From Bacteroidetes bacterium SB0662_bin_6 (lineage in GTDB: Bacteria > Bacteroidota > Rhodothermia > Rhodothermales > VXPQ01), in NCBI GenBank assembly GCA_009839485.1, contig VXPQ01000018.1, positions 62,001 through 126,000 of the forward strand: a stretch of 64,000 bases of DNA. Reading direction: 5' to 3'. The notes beneath the pieces were generated by a model. It ran no database searches and had not been told where the DNA came from. It saw nothing but the letters and a program-made list of their open reading frames with translations. The stretch's first letter is position 1, and every line of letters starts with the position of its first letter. The translations under genes were made by a program, and so were the position numbers. This document shows positions 1-8,772 of this stretch, piece by piece.

Positions 1-1286
1 AAAAAGAGAAAGAGGAAGACGAGAACAGCTATGCGCTGGATGGGCTTCGTCTCGGGGAGGTTGTTCCCGGTGTGGGGACGGATTCGTTCCAGCAGCGTTC
101 GACGCAGGAGGAAAACACGGGCGAAGGTTCACTTCAACTGGATTACACCCGCCCGTTGGGCAACGGCAAACTGGAGGCGGGATACAGGGGGTCCATCGAT
201 TTGCTGGACAGCCGGTTCGGAGTTGAGACGTTCGATTATGACCTGAATACGTATCTGACGGATGTTCGCAGGACGAACACATTCGACTACCGGCAGAATA
301 TCCAGGCCGCGTACGGCATCGTGCAGCAGGAGTTCGGGCCTATTGCCGCGCAGGTGGGTTTGCGTTACGAGCAGGCGCGGACGACGTTCGACCTGACCAC
401 GGCGGACGAGCGGTACGAAAACGATTACAACAGTCTCTTCCCGAGTGCATTCCTGACCTGGGAATTGTCCCGGTCCGAAACGAGTTGGAAGCAGCTCAAG
501 TTCAGCTACAGCAAACGCATCAGTCGCCCAAGCACCTGGCGGCTGAATCCCTTCAACGACAACCTGGATCCGTATTCCCGTCGCGAGGGAAATCCGTATC
601 TCGAACCGGAATACACGCATGCGGTGGAGGGCAGCTACATTCACTTTGCCGGTTCTGTTTCCATCACGCTCACTCCGTATTACCGCCAGACGAACAACCG
701 AATCCAGTGGTACGAATTCATTAACGATCGAGGGGTGTCGATCACGACGTTCCGCAACTTCGATTCAAGCAGTTCCTGGGGTTTCGAGTCCATCGGTACG
801 CTGCGGCTGACGGACCGGTTGAATGCGTTCGGCAGTTTCAACGCCTTTCGGATGCAGACAGACGGATCCAACGTGGAGAGCGGACTCGGCAACGATGCCT
901 GGGGCTGGTCGACCCGCGCGAATGCCACGCTCAGTGTTCGAGAGGGGTTGTCCGTCCAACTCTCCTGGTTTTACCGGGCGCCTATGGACATTGAAAACGG
1001 CCGTATCGGTGCGTTTTCGAGGGTAAGTATCGGGGCGCGCCAGCAGTTGCTCAACGAACGGGCTACTCTAAGCCTGCAGATCCGCGATCCGTTTGACATG
1101 ATGCAGTTCAACATCACGCGCGACACGCCCCGGTTCTACCAGGAGAGCGTCCGCAGTTTCAATGCCCGCCAGGCCAATCTTTCCCTGACGTACAATTTCG
1201 GGCGGCAACGGCAGCAGCGACGGCGCGGGAACTACGAGAGAGGAGACGGCATGGATCAGGAAGTACAGCAGGAAGTGCAGATGTAG
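1..1286 (+). CDS. TonB-dependent receptor / outer-membrane beta-barrel protein, C-terminal part
   Basis: The reading frame is open from the left edge (in frame from base 3), so the N-terminus, plug and any carboxypeptidase-like domain lie outside the window. About 428 residues remain. They show the alternating aromatic/polar strands of an outer-membrane beta-barrel: the 'QVGLRYEQARTTFD', 'FPSAFLTWELS' and 'FSYSKRISRPSTWRLNPF' segments are characteristic of the Bacteroidota outer membrane beta-barrel family related to SusC/TonB receptors. The last barrel strand 'LSLTYNFG' is followed by a charged Arg/Gln/Glu-rich tail of about 30 residues ending at the stop. It should import a ligand across the outer membrane with TonB; the ligand cannot be read. 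The downstream SDR gene is on the opposite strand, so this gene ends its own unit. Confidence 0.85.
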   Translation, partial: KEKEEDENSYALDGLRLGEVVPGVGTDSFQQRSTQEENTGEGSLQLDYTRPLGNGKLEAGYRGSIDLLDSRFGVETFDYDLNTYLTDVRRTNTFDYRQNIQAAYGIVQQEFGPIAAQVGLRYEQARTTFDLTTADERYENDYNSLFPSAFLTWELSRSETSWKQLKFSYSKRISRPSTWRLNPFNDNLDPYSRREGNPYLEPEYTHAVEGSYIHFAGSVSITLTPYYRQTNNRIQWYEFINDRGVSITTFRNFDSSSSWGFESIGTLRLTDRLNAFGSFNAFRMQTDGSNVESGLGNDAWGWSTRANATLSVREGLSVQLSWFYRAPMDIENGRIGAFSRVSIGARQQLLNERATLSLQIRDPFDMMQFNITRDTPRFYQESVRSFNARQANLSLTYNFGRQRQQRRRGNYERGDGMDQEVQQEVQM

Positions 1287-1373
1287 GCCCTGCGTCCTGG
1301 ATTGTCTGACAAGGTGCGTTGCCTGTCACCAATACGGGGGAACTGAATCCGTAAGCCGGCGGCCGTATCCCCG

Positions 1374-2231
1374 CTACACGCCGCTGAATGCGCCGAAGCC
1401 TCCATCCACGGGCACGACCACGCCGGTCACGAATCGTGAGGCGTCGCTGCACAGCCAGACGAGTGTTCCCGCGAGTTCGTCCACTTCGCCAAAGCGTCCC
1501 ATGGGCGTATGGTCGATGATTTGCCGGCCCCGCTCGGTCAGTGAGTCGTCTTCGTTCAGGAGCAGGCTCCGGTTCTGTTCTCCGATGAAGAACCCCGGTG
1601 CTATGGCGTTCACGCGGAGTCCGTCGCCGAATATCCGGGCAAGCTCCACGGCCATCCACCGGGTGAAATTCTCCACGGAGGCCTTGGCTGCGGAATAGCC
1701 CACGACCCGGGTGAGCGCACGGCCCGCCGCCATGGAAGAGACGTTGACGATGGCGCCGGCGCGCGGAGTTTCCGTTTTTTCTTCTCCGGCGTTTTTTCTT
1801 GCCGCTCCCATCACTTCTCCAAAAACCTGCGTGGGCAGTACGGTTCCGATCAGGTTGAGGTCAAACACTTGCCGGAAGGCGGTTTCCGGCATGTCGAAAA
1901 TGCTGTCCCCGGGCTTGAGCGTGGCGGACTTGATGTTGCCTCCGGCGGCGTTCACGAGAATATCCACCTGTCCGAAGCGTTCAAGGATGAGGTCGCGGGC
2001 CGCCGTGAGTTGATCTTTCTTGAGTACATCCGCGGGGATGCCCGCCGCTGCCGTGGCCCCGGCCTCTTCCAGCGTCCGGGCGGCATCCTCGACTCGCTTT
2101 TTGTTGCGCGCCAGGATGACCACCGAGGCGCCGGCCTCGACGAGTCCCCGGCAGCAGGCCGACCCCAGCGCTCCCGATCCGCCCGTGACGACGGCTACGC
2201 GCCCCGTAAGGTCATAGATAGAATGTTGCAT
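1374..2231 (-). CDS. SDR family oxidoreductase, D-mannonate oxidoreductase-like
   Basis: A 285-residue classical short-chain dehydrogenase/reductase. The N-terminal Rossmann motif is 'VVTGGSGALGSA' (TGxxxGxG, residues about 14-25). It is followed by the 'LVNAAGG' motif and the catalytic Ser-Tyr-Lys set: Ser in 'IVNVSSMAAG', and Tyr and Lys in 'VGYSAAKAS'. The insert after NAAGG and the 'MPETAFRQVFDLNLIGTVLPTQVFG' stretch resemble the SDR type of D-mannonate oxidoreductase/fructuronate reductase, which works in uronate breakdown. Substrate assignment is inference. It is cytoplasmic with no signal peptide. It starts at ATG 2231 and is divergent from the isomerase gene at 2373, sharing a 141-bp intergenic region, so the two are probably co-regulated. 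Confidence 0.85.
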   Translation of the reverse strand: MQHSIYDLTGRVAVVTGGSGALGSACCRGLVEAGASVVILARNKKRVEDAARTLEEAGATAAAGIPADVLKKDQLTAARDLILERFGQVDILVNAAGGNIKSATLKPGDSIFDMPETAFRQVFDLNLIGTVLPTQVFGEVMGAARKNAGEEKTETPRAGAIVNVSSMAAGRALTRVVGYSAAKASVENFTRWMAVELARIFGDGLRVNAIAPGFFIGEQNRSLLLNEDDSLTERGRQIIDHTPMGRFGEVDELAGTLVWLCSDASRFVTGVVVPVDGGFGAFSGV

Positions 2232-2342
2232 AATCGTTACGAAAGATTGTCTTGCATGTCGTTTATTCTATGCGGGCGAGCGTAAATCATTGCAGAAAAG
2301 AGCCTGTGCGGGTGCGCCGGTGCAAGATGTGCGCATCAGACA

Positions 2343-2359
2343 TCGTATCGAAAATACGA
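2343..2359. promoter_or_regulatory. Inverted repeat in the SDR/isomerase divergent promoter region
   Basis: TCGTAT (2343-2348) and ATACGA (2354-2359) form a perfect 6-bp inverted repeat with the 5-base spacer CGAAA. It lies directly before the strong Shine-Dalgarno sequence GAAGGAGGG that precedes ATG 2373. It could be an operator or a small leader hairpin masking the ribosome site of the isomerase gene. No regulator gene is adjacent. Confidence 0.35.
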
Positions 2360-2372
2360 AGAAGGAGGGCAT

Positions 2373-3803
2373 ATGACGAACGATAATCCGGTGACGCTTG
2401 GCGTCATTGTCGGCAACCGGGGCTTTTTCCCGGACCATCTGTGCAGCGCCGGACGCCGGCAGGTTATAGCCTTGCTGGAGCAGGAAGGCATCCATGTCGT
2501 GATCACGCCCGAAGAGGCCACGAACAACGGCGCGGTGGAAACGCTTGCGGAGGCGCGTCTGTGCGCCGATCTGTTTCGCGCACGCCGCGACGACATCGAC
2601 GGGGTACTGGTCACGCTGCCCAATTTCGGGGACGAGCGGGCCGTGGCGAACGCGCTGCGCTGGGCCGATCTCGGCGTGCCTGTGCTTGTGCATGCCTTTG
2701 CGGATTCGAAATCGGACATGTCGCTGGCGAGCCGCCGGGACAGTTTTTGCGGCAAGATATCCGTTTGCAACAACCTGCGGCAGTACGGCATTCCGTTTTC
2801 GCTCACCAGCCGGCACACGATGGACCCCGGAAGCGAGGCGTTTGCGGAGGACCTGCGCCGCTTTGCGGCTACCTGCCGCGTCGTGCGCTCACTCAGAAAC
2901 CTGCGCCTGGGTCAGATCGGCGCCCGGCCTGCCGCCTTCAACACGGTCCGCTACAGCGAAAAACTGCTGGAACGGTCCGGTATTTCCGTGGAAACGCTGG
3001 ATTTGTCCGAATTGCTCGGATGGATTCGTCGTCTGGACGACGACGATACTTCCGTCGCCGACAAGATCGAGGCGATGCACGCCTATACGCGGATAGACGG
3101 CATTCCCAGGGAAAGCCTGCTGAAGATGGCTAAACTGGGGGTGTGCATCGACCGGTTCATGGAAGAGCAGGGCCTTGCGGCGACGGCCATCCAGTGCTGG
3201 ACCTCACTGGAAGAGTTCTACGGGGTGGTGCCCTGTACGGCGATGAGCATGATGAGCGACCGGCTTATGGCGAGCGCCTGCGAGGCCGATATCGTGGGGG
3301 CGTTGAGCATGTATGTGTTGCAGGAAGCGGCCCGCGTGCCTGCGGCGCTCCTCGACTGGAACAACGACTACGGAGACGATCCGAACAAAGGAGTCGTATT
3401 CCACTGCTCGAATCTGCCCAAATCCTTTTTTGTGGATGAGGGGGCGGACGCACACCGCATGGATTTTCAGGAAATCATCGCCGGGTCGGTCGGCAAGGAG
3501 AATACGTACGGCACGATTGTGGGGCGGGTCGCCCCCGGGCCGTTCACCTTCGCCCGGATTACCACGGACGACCTGGAAGGCCGCATACGCGCCTACGTGG
3601 GAGAGGGCGCCTTCACGCCGGACGAACTCCGAACCTTCGGAGGATACGGAGTGTTCGAGGTGGCGAACATGCAGGAATTGCTCCGGTACATGTGCGAATC
3701 CGGGTTCGAACACCATGTGGCGGCCACGCGGGCGCGCGTAGCCGGAGCCGTCCACGAAGCGCTCGACAAGTACATGGATTGGGAAGTGTATCATCACGCA
3801 TAA
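2373..3803 (+). CDS. L-fucose/L-arabinose isomerase-like sugar isomerase
   Basis: A 476-residue protein with the fold signature of the FucI/AraA-like isomerases. It has an N-terminal alternating beta/alpha region ('LGVIVGNRGFFP', 'LVTLPNFGDERAVANAL', 'VPVLVHAF') and a C-terminal barrel with 'FHCSNLPKSFF' and 'GPFTFARITTDD', as in fucose-isomerase-like proteins. It should interconvert an aldose and a ketose in the cytoplasm; the sugar is unknown. The start is well supported: GAAGGAGGG lies 5-6 bases before ATG 2373. It is followed after 18 bases by the first SSS transporter, fitting an uptake-plus-isomerisation operon. The last 135 bases of this gene are the left edge of a tandem duplication and recur at 5539-5864. 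Confidence 0.82.
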   Translation: MTNDNPVTLGVIVGNRGFFPDHLCSAGRRQVIALLEQEGIHVVITPEEATNNGAVETLAEARLCADLFRARRDDIDGVLVTLPNFGDERAVANALRWADLGVPVLVHAFADSKSDMSLASRRDSFCGKISVCNNLRQYGIPFSLTSRHTMDPGSEAFAEDLRRFAATCRVVRSLRNLRLGQIGARPAAFNTVRYSEKLLERSGISVETLDLSELLGWIRRLDDDDTSVADKIEAMHAYTRIDGIPRESLLKMAKLGVCIDRFMEEQGLAATAIQCWTSLEEFYGVVPCTAMSMMSDRLMASACEADIVGALSMYVLQEAARVPAALLDWNNDYGDDPNKGVVFHCSNLPKSFFVDEGADAHRMDFQEIIAGSVGKENTYGTIVGRVAPGPFTFARITTDDLEGRIRAYVGEGAFTPDELRTFGGYGVFEVANMQELLRYMCESGFEHHVAATRARVAGAVHEALDKYMDWEVYHHA

Positions 3804-3821
3804 GAAATCAGTACCGAAATC

Positions 3822-5495
3822 ATGACCCCCATTGACTGGATTATCGTATTTGCCTACTTCATGGTGCTTGTCTGGATCGTGTGGTGGTCCGCACGCCAGA
3901 CAAAGACTACCAAAGATTACTTTCTTGCCGGGCGCAACGTCGGCTGGGTCGTGGTGGGGGCTTCACTGTTCGCCTCGAACATCGGCTCCGAGCACATTGT
4001 GGGGCTTGCGGGCAGCGGTGCGCTGAACGGGATGGCGCAGGCACACTGGGAGTTGCATGCATGGATCATGATCCTGCTGGCGTGGGTGTTCGTGTCGTTC
4101 TACTATCGTTCCGGCGTGTTCACCATGCCGGAATTTCTGGAACGCCGGTTCGATGCCCGGTCCCGCTGGATTCTTTCAATCGTTTCTCTGGTTGCCTATG
4201 TGTTTACGAAAGTGTCCGTCACAGTGTACGCCGGCGCCCTTGTCTTCCGGACACTTTTACCCGACACGTTCGGGACGCCGGACAACGCGTTCTGGGTCGG
4301 CGCCTTCGTCACGGTGGTGCTGACAGGGATTTACACTGTTTTCGGCGGTCTGCGCGCCGTCGTGTACACGGAAGTGCTGCAAACGGTGCTGCTGCTCATG
4401 GGGTCGGCGTTCATTACCATGTTCGGGTTGTCCGAATTGGGGGGATGGAACGAGCTGCGGGCCATCGTGGGCGAAAACGCCAAACAATTTGCGCTCTGGC
4501 GCCCCAATTCCGATCCGAATTTTCCCTGGCTGGCGGTGATGATCGCCTCGCCTGTTGTCGGGGTCTGGTACTGGTGTACCGACCAGTATATCATCCAGCG
4601 CACCCTGGCGGCCCGGTCGCTGACGGATGCGCGCCGCGGGGCCATTTTCGGGGGCTTTCTGAAGGTGTGGCCCGTGTTCATCTTTCTCGTGCCGGGTATG
4701 ATCGGGTATGCGCTTCACCAACAGGGCCTGCTCGCCATCCCGGTATCCGCCGAAGGTAATCTCATGGGCGATATGGTGTTTCCCACGATGGTGGCGGAAC
4801 TGCTCCCGGCGGGTTTGCGGGGACTCGTAGTGGGCGGCTTGCTGTCCGCGTTGATGAGTTCGCTGGCGTCCCTGTTCAACTCGTGCGCCACGCTCTTTAC
4901 CGTCGATATCTATGAGAAACTGCGTCCGAACGCATCCGAGGCTCGGCTCGTTCGGGTCGGACGGGTCGCCACCGGCGTGGTGGTGGCTTTTGGTATCTTG
5001 TGGATTCCGATCATGAAGGTCATTTCGGAAAACAACGAAGGGCTCTATGATTATCTGCAGAACGTGCAGAGTTTTCTGGCGCCACCCATTACTGCTGTGT
5101 TTGTGCTGGGCATTTTCTTCAAGCGCATCAACGGCCACGGGGCGTTCTGGGGTTTGCTCGTCGGTTTCGTGCTGGGCATGCTGAAGCTTACGCTCCAGAC
5201 GCTGGTTCAGAGCGGCGTGATGGAGCCGACAGGCATTCTGGGGGGGATCGGCGCCTTCAACGGGTATTATTTCTCCGGAGTGCTCTTTCTCATCAGCGTT
5301 GTGCTTGTCGTGGCCCTGTCCTGGGCGAAGGATGCCGATGCGCTGGGCAAACTGAAAGGCCTGACCTGGGGGACCCTCAGTTCCGAGGAACAACTCGAAA
5401 CCCGTTCTTCCTGGGGCTGGTTCGACGTGGCGGGCACCGTAGTGGTGCTGGGGCTGGTCCTCTGCATCTACCTGTATTTCAGTTTCTGGCTGTAG
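3822..5495 (+). CDS. Sodium/solute symporter (SSS family), copy 1
   Basis: A 557-residue polytopic inner-membrane protein with about 14 hydrophobic segments. It has the family signature regions 'FLAGRNVGW', 'SNIGSEHIVGLAGSGALNGMA' and 'SSLASLFNSCATLFTVDIYEKL', placing it with the SGLT-like sodium/sugar symporters. It should import a sugar or sugar acid with sodium. The neighbouring isomerase makes a sugar the likely cargo (inference). The start ATG 3822 has only a poor ribosome site (ACCGAAATC), so translation may depend on coupling to the isomerase gene ending at 3803. It is nearly identical to the gene at 5883-7556; by eye about nine of ten residues match and lengths are equal. Confidence 0.92.
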   Translation: MTPIDWIIVFAYFMVLVWIVWWSARQTKTTKDYFLAGRNVGWVVVGASLFASNIGSEHIVGLAGSGALNGMAQAHWELHAWIMILLAWVFVSFYYRSGVFTMPEFLERRFDARSRWILSIVSLVAYVFTKVSVTVYAGALVFRTLLPDTFGTPDNAFWVGAFVTVVLTGIYTVFGGLRAVVYTEVLQTVLLLMGSAFITMFGLSELGGWNELRAIVGENAKQFALWRPNSDPNFPWLAVMIASPVVGVWYWCTDQYIIQRTLAARSLTDARRGAIFGGFLKVWPVFIFLVPGMIGYALHQQGLLAIPVSAEGNLMGDMVFPTMVAELLPAGLRGLVVGGLLSALMSSLASLFNSCATLFTVDIYEKLRPNASEARLVRVGRVATGVVVAFGILWIPIMKVISENNEGLYDYLQNVQSFLAPPITAVFVLGIFFKRINGHGAFWGLLVGFVLGMLKLTLQTLVQSGVMEPTGILGGIGAFNGYYFSGVLFLISVVLVVALSWAKDADALGKLKGLTWGTLSSEEQLETRSSWGWFDVAGTVVVLGLVLCIYLYFSFWL

Positions 5496-5538
5496 GTGCG
5501 GGCCGCCATGCAACAAGACGATTTGCCGGCTCCCGATT

Positions 5539-5864
5539 ATGCAGGAATTGTTCCGATACATGTGCGAATCCGGGTTCGAACGTCATGCGGCCGCCACGTG
5601 CGCACGTGTAGCCGGAGCCGGGCGCGAAGCGCTCGGCAAGTATAGGATACTCTGATCAAGTCCACTTCGATCAGCGCTTCACGTTCGTGCGTGAAGCGCC
5701 CTTCGGGAGGCTGCGAGAAGCACGCTGGCTGCGTCATTCCTCATTGTGTGGGGCCTACCACACTGCTTCGTCATTCCTTGCCAGCGCACCCCTCGCAGCC
5801 TCTGAACTTCGCGGACTTAATCAGAGTATCCTATATGGATTGGGAAGCGTATCATCACGGATAA
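5539..5864 (+). pseudogene. Duplicated 3' tail of the isomerase gene, interrupted by a palindromic element
   Basis: Bases 5539-5640 and 5832-5864 repeat the last 135 bases of the isomerase gene (3669-3803), including its TAA stop. Both ends match despite scattered substitutions, and the middle is split by the 187-bp family A element. It carries no start of its own and follows 30 bases copied from the 5' end of the ARMT1-like gene, so it is a by-product of tandem duplication with no evident product. It makes up most of the otherwise gene-free stretch between the two symporters. Confidence 0.88.
5645..5831. mobile_element. Family A MITE-like palindromic element, full copy (187 bp)
   Basis: The ends are GGATACTCTGATCAAGTCC (5645-5663) and GGACTTAATCAGAGTATCC (5813-5831), terminal inverted repeats matching at 18 of 19 positions. 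It is flanked on both sides by TATA (5641-5644 and 5832-5835). The uninterrupted paralogous sequence at 3768-3776 (AAGTACATGG) shows the empty site, so TATA is a 4-bp target duplication. Inside are a perfect 10-bp hairpin (5674-5683 with 5690-5699) and an 11-bp inverted repeat (5707-5717 with 5792-5802). It has no coding capacity, so it is non-autonomous, and no matching transposase lies in the window. Confidence 0.85.
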
Positions 5865-5882
5865 GAGATCAATGAGGAAATC

Positions 5883-7556
5883 ATGACCCCCATTGACTGG
5901 ATTATTGTCTTTGGCTATTTCATGCTGCTTGTCTGGATCGTGTGGTGGTCCGCACGCAGGACGAAGACTTCCGAGGATTACTTTCTTGCGGGGCGTAATG
6001 TCGGATGGGCTGTGGTGGGGGCCTCGCTTTTTGCCTCGAACATCGGCTCCGAGCACATTGTGGGGCTTGCGGGCAGCGGTGCGCTGAACGGGATGGCTCT
6101 GGCGCACTGGGAATTGCATGCGTGGGTCATGATTGTGCTGGGATGGGTATTCGTGTCGTTCTACTACCGTTCCGGTGTCTTCACCATGCCGGAGTTTCTG
6201 GAACGCCGGTTCGATGCCCGGTCCCGCTGGATTCTTTCGATCATGTCTCTTGTCGCCTATGTGTTCACGAAGGTGTCCGTCACGGTGTACGCCGGCGCCC
6301 TCGTTTTCCGAACGCTCCTGCCCGACACATTCGGGACGCCCGACAACGCGTTCTGGGTCGGCGCCTTCGCCACGGTGGTGCTGACAGGGATTTACACCAT
6401 TTTCGGCGGCCTGCGCGCCGTCGTGTACACGGAAGTGCTGCAAACCGTGCTGCTGCTCATGGGATCGGCGTTCATTACCATGTTCGGGTTGTCCGAACTC
6501 GGGGGGTGGAACGAGATGCGGGTCATTGTGGGTGAAAACGCCGAACGCTTTGCACTATGGCGCCCCATTTCCGATCCGAATTTTCCGTGGTTGGCGATTA
6601 TGATCGCCTCGCCCCTTGCAGGCATCTGGTACTGGTGTACCGACCAGTATATCGTCCAGCGCACCCTGGCGGCCCGATCGCTGACGGATGCACGCCGCGG
6701 GGCCATTTTCGGGGGCTTTCTTAAGGTATGGCCCGTGTTCATCTTTCTCGTGCCGGGCATGATCGGATATGCGCTTCACGAACAGGGTCTGCTCGCCATC
6801 CCGGTTTCCGCCGAGGGCAATCTCATGGGCGATATGGTGTTTCCCACGATGGTGGCGGAGTTGCTCCCGGCGGGGTTGCGGGGCCTTGTGGTAGGCGGCT
6901 TACTGTCCGCGTTGATGAGTTCGCTGTCGTCTCTCTTCAACTCGTGCGCCACGCTCTTTACCATGGATATCTACGAGAAACTGCGGCCGAACGCGTCCGA
7001 GACGCGGCTCGTTGGGGTCGGCCGGATCGCCACTGGCGTGGTGGTGGGTTTTGGCATCCTGTGGATTCCGATCATGAAGGTCATTTCGGAAAACAACGAG
7101 GGGCTCTACCACTACATCCAGAACATGCAGAGTTTTCTGACGCCGCCCATTGTCGCCGTTTTTCTCCTGGGCATTTTCTTCAAGCGCATCAACGGCCACG
7201 GGGCATTCTGGGGCCTGGTCGTCGGGTTCGGGTTGGGTATGCTGAAGCTTACGCTCCAGACGCTGGTCCAGAGCGGTGTGATGGGACCGACGGGCATGCT
7301 GGGGGCGATCGGCACCTTCAATGCGTATTATTTTGCCGGTGTACTCTTCCTCACAAGCATCGTGCTCATCATTGCACTGTCCTATGCGAAAGACGCCGAT
7401 CCACTGAGTAAACTGAAAGGCTTGTCGCGGGGGACGCTCACCCCCGAGGAAAAGATCGAAATCCGTTCTTCCTGGGGCTGGTTCGATGTAGCGGGTACCG
7501 TGCTGGTGCTGGGGCTGGTGCTCTGCATTTACCTCTATTTCAGTTTCTGGGTGTAA
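5883..7556 (+). CDS. Sodium/solute symporter (SSS family), copy 2
   Basis: A 557-residue paralogue of the gene at 3822, created by the tandem duplication. All signature segments are conserved ('FLAGRNVGW', 'SNIGSEHIVGLAGSGALNGMA', 'CTDQYIVQRTLAARSL'). Differences cluster in hydrophobic segments as conservative changes (A/G, V/I/L), so both genes look functional. In contrast to copy 1, the leader reads GAGGAAATC directly before ATG 5883, a usable Shine-Dalgarno site where copy 1 has ACCGAAATC. The family A element in the spacer separates it from the upstream unit, so it may be translated or expressed independently. The ARMT1-like gene follows 14 bases after the stop. Confidence 0.92.
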   Translation: MTPIDWIIVFGYFMLLVWIVWWSARRTKTSEDYFLAGRNVGWAVVGASLFASNIGSEHIVGLAGSGALNGMALAHWELHAWVMIVLGWVFVSFYYRSGVFTMPEFLERRFDARSRWILSIMSLVAYVFTKVSVTVYAGALVFRTLLPDTFGTPDNAFWVGAFATVVLTGIYTIFGGLRAVVYTEVLQTVLLLMGSAFITMFGLSELGGWNEMRVIVGENAERFALWRPISDPNFPWLAIMIASPLAGIWYWCTDQYIVQRTLAARSLTDARRGAIFGGFLKVWPVFIFLVPGMIGYALHEQGLLAIPVSAEGNLMGDMVFPTMVAELLPAGLRGLVVGGLLSALMSSLSSLFNSCATLFTMDIYEKLRPNASETRLVGVGRIATGVVVGFGILWIPIMKVISENNEGLYHYIQNMQSFLTPPIVAVFLLGIFFKRINGHGAFWGLVVGFGLGMLKLTLQTLVQSGVMGPTGMLGAIGTFNAYYFAGVLFLTSIVLIIALSYAKDADPLSKLKGLSRGTLTPEEKIEIRSSWGWFDVAGTVLVLGLVLCIYLYFSFWV

Positions 7557-7569
7557 GTACGGGCACGCC

Positions 7570-8772
7570 ATGCAACGAAACGATCTACCCCTCCCGGTCC
7601 GAACGGACACGAGCAATGCCTTTGCGCATCGCTCCATGGGGGTCCGGGTGCCCTCGATCATCGACGACACGATCGCCCGGAATGCGTACGCCGATCCCGT
7701 GGCGGACGCACTGAAACGGCTCCGGGACGACGTGGCCGGGAATGCCCCGCTGCGCCTTTTCGAAGCTCCGGCGCCCGATCATGCATTGTGGCTGCCTCGG
7801 TACGCACAACGCGAAGGGGAGACCTGGCTGGGCACGGAGTGGTTGTTTGCGGAAATGCTCGTGTACCGCCTGATCGTCGAAGCGTCCGGGTTTCTTGCAT
7901 CGGGCAGAGATCCGTTTGCGCCTTTCAAGCAGGAAGAAATGGCTTCCGAGGCGTTGTGGAGTACGCTGGAGGAGGTACTGGCTTTCGAAGGGGCGCTGCC
8001 GGAGCGCCTTGTGCGTATGCTGAAGGCCATGTTGTGGGGCAATCGCATCGATCTGAGCATCATGACCGTGGCCGAGCAGGGCGTGCATGCAACCGACGAA
8101 CATCTTCTGACCGACCGGTCGGAAGAGATTGTAGCGGGATTGCTGCAGCGTTCCCCGGGTTCCGTACATATCATTATGGACAATGCGGGCACCGAGGAGG
8201 CAATGGATCTGGCATGGAGCGATCTGCTGCTTGCGGAGGGGTTAGCTACGGAAATCGTGCTCCACGTGAAGATGCTGCCTGTCCTGGTGAGTGATGTGAT
8301 TCCCGTAGACCTTCACGACATGCTGCAGGCCATGACCGCCCGGGGAGGGGCCGCCGCCGGTCTTTCCGCCCGCCTTTCCGGGTACATGCAGGAGGGCCGT
8401 CTTCGCATGGAGGCGGATTATTTCTGGAACACGGACGGAAGGTTTTGGGAATTATCGTCCCACATAGCACATGCCCTCGGAGAGGCAGCGCTGGCGATCA
8501 GCAAGGGCGACGCCAATTACCGGCGGGCGACGAACGACGCGATCTGGCCGCTCGAAACACCCATGAGCGAAGCGCTGGGGCCTTTCCCTGCTCCGCTGGC
8601 GCTGCTTCGCACGCTCAAGAGCGATACGCTCGTGGAGGTCCCGCCTGAGCGGGCCGCCGAACTGGAGGTCGAGCATCCGCAATGGCGGGCTAACGGGACC
8701 TACGGCGTGATGCAATATGCTGCGGGTCAAGAGCATCCTGTTTTCGATGAAGAAGGTTCAACCTATGCATAG
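7570..8772 (+). CDS. ARMT1-like damage-control phosphatase (DUF89 family)
   Basis: A 400-residue cytoplasmic protein matching the damage-control phosphatase ARMT1 family (DUF89, subfamily III). The hallmark segments are 'IIMDNAGTEEAMDLAWSDLLLAEGLA', the Asp-Asn metal site followed by the conserved Glu, and 'ISKGDANYRRATND', the KGDxNYR motif, around residue 310. 'MEADYFWNTDGRFWEL' lies between them as in the family. Such enzymes use Mn/Co/Ni to hydrolyse phosphate from damaged sugar phosphates such as fructose-1-phosphate. Placement after sugar transporters and an isomerase suggests clearing phosphosugar side products (inference). The first 30 bases recur at 5509-5538 as the right edge of the tandem duplication. 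The last codons overlap the next gene (8765). Confidence 0.82.
   Translation: MQRNDLPLPVRTDTSNAFAHRSMGVRVPSIIDDTIARNAYADPVADALKRLRDDVAGNAPLRLFEAPAPDHALWLPRYAQREGETWLGTEWLFAEMLVYRLIVEASGFLASGRDPFAPFKQEEMASEALWSTLEEVLAFEGALPERLVRMLKAMLWGNRIDLSIMTVAEQGVHATDEHLLTDRSEEIVAGLLQRSPGSVHIIMDNAGTEEAMDLAWSDLLLAEGLATEIVLHVKMLPVLVSDVIPVDLHDMLQAMTARGGAAAGLSARLSGYMQEGRLRMEADYFWNTDGRFWELSSHIAHALGEAALAISKGDANYRRATNDAIWPLETPMSEALGPFPAPLALLRTLKSDTLVEVPPERAAELEVEHPQWRANGTYGVMQYAAGQEHPVFDEEGSTYA

Larger units (their letters stand above)
3669..7599. repeat. 1.87-kb tandem duplication (3669-5538 and 5539-7599)
   Basis: Copy 1 runs from ATGCAGGAATTG inside the isomerase gene (3669) through the first symporter to the first 30 bases of the ARMT1-like gene (5509-5538). 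At 5538/5539 the sequence jumps back to ATGCAGGAATTG, and the same order repeats. The spacing is exact: 3669 to symporter start 3822 is 153 bases. 5539 to 5883 is 344 bases, which is 153 plus the 191 bases of the inserted element and its target duplication. The distance from symporter stop to the next ATG (14 bases) is also the same in both copies (5495/5509 and 7556/7570). Copies have diverged by substitutions, so the event is not recent. Confidence 0.93.
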
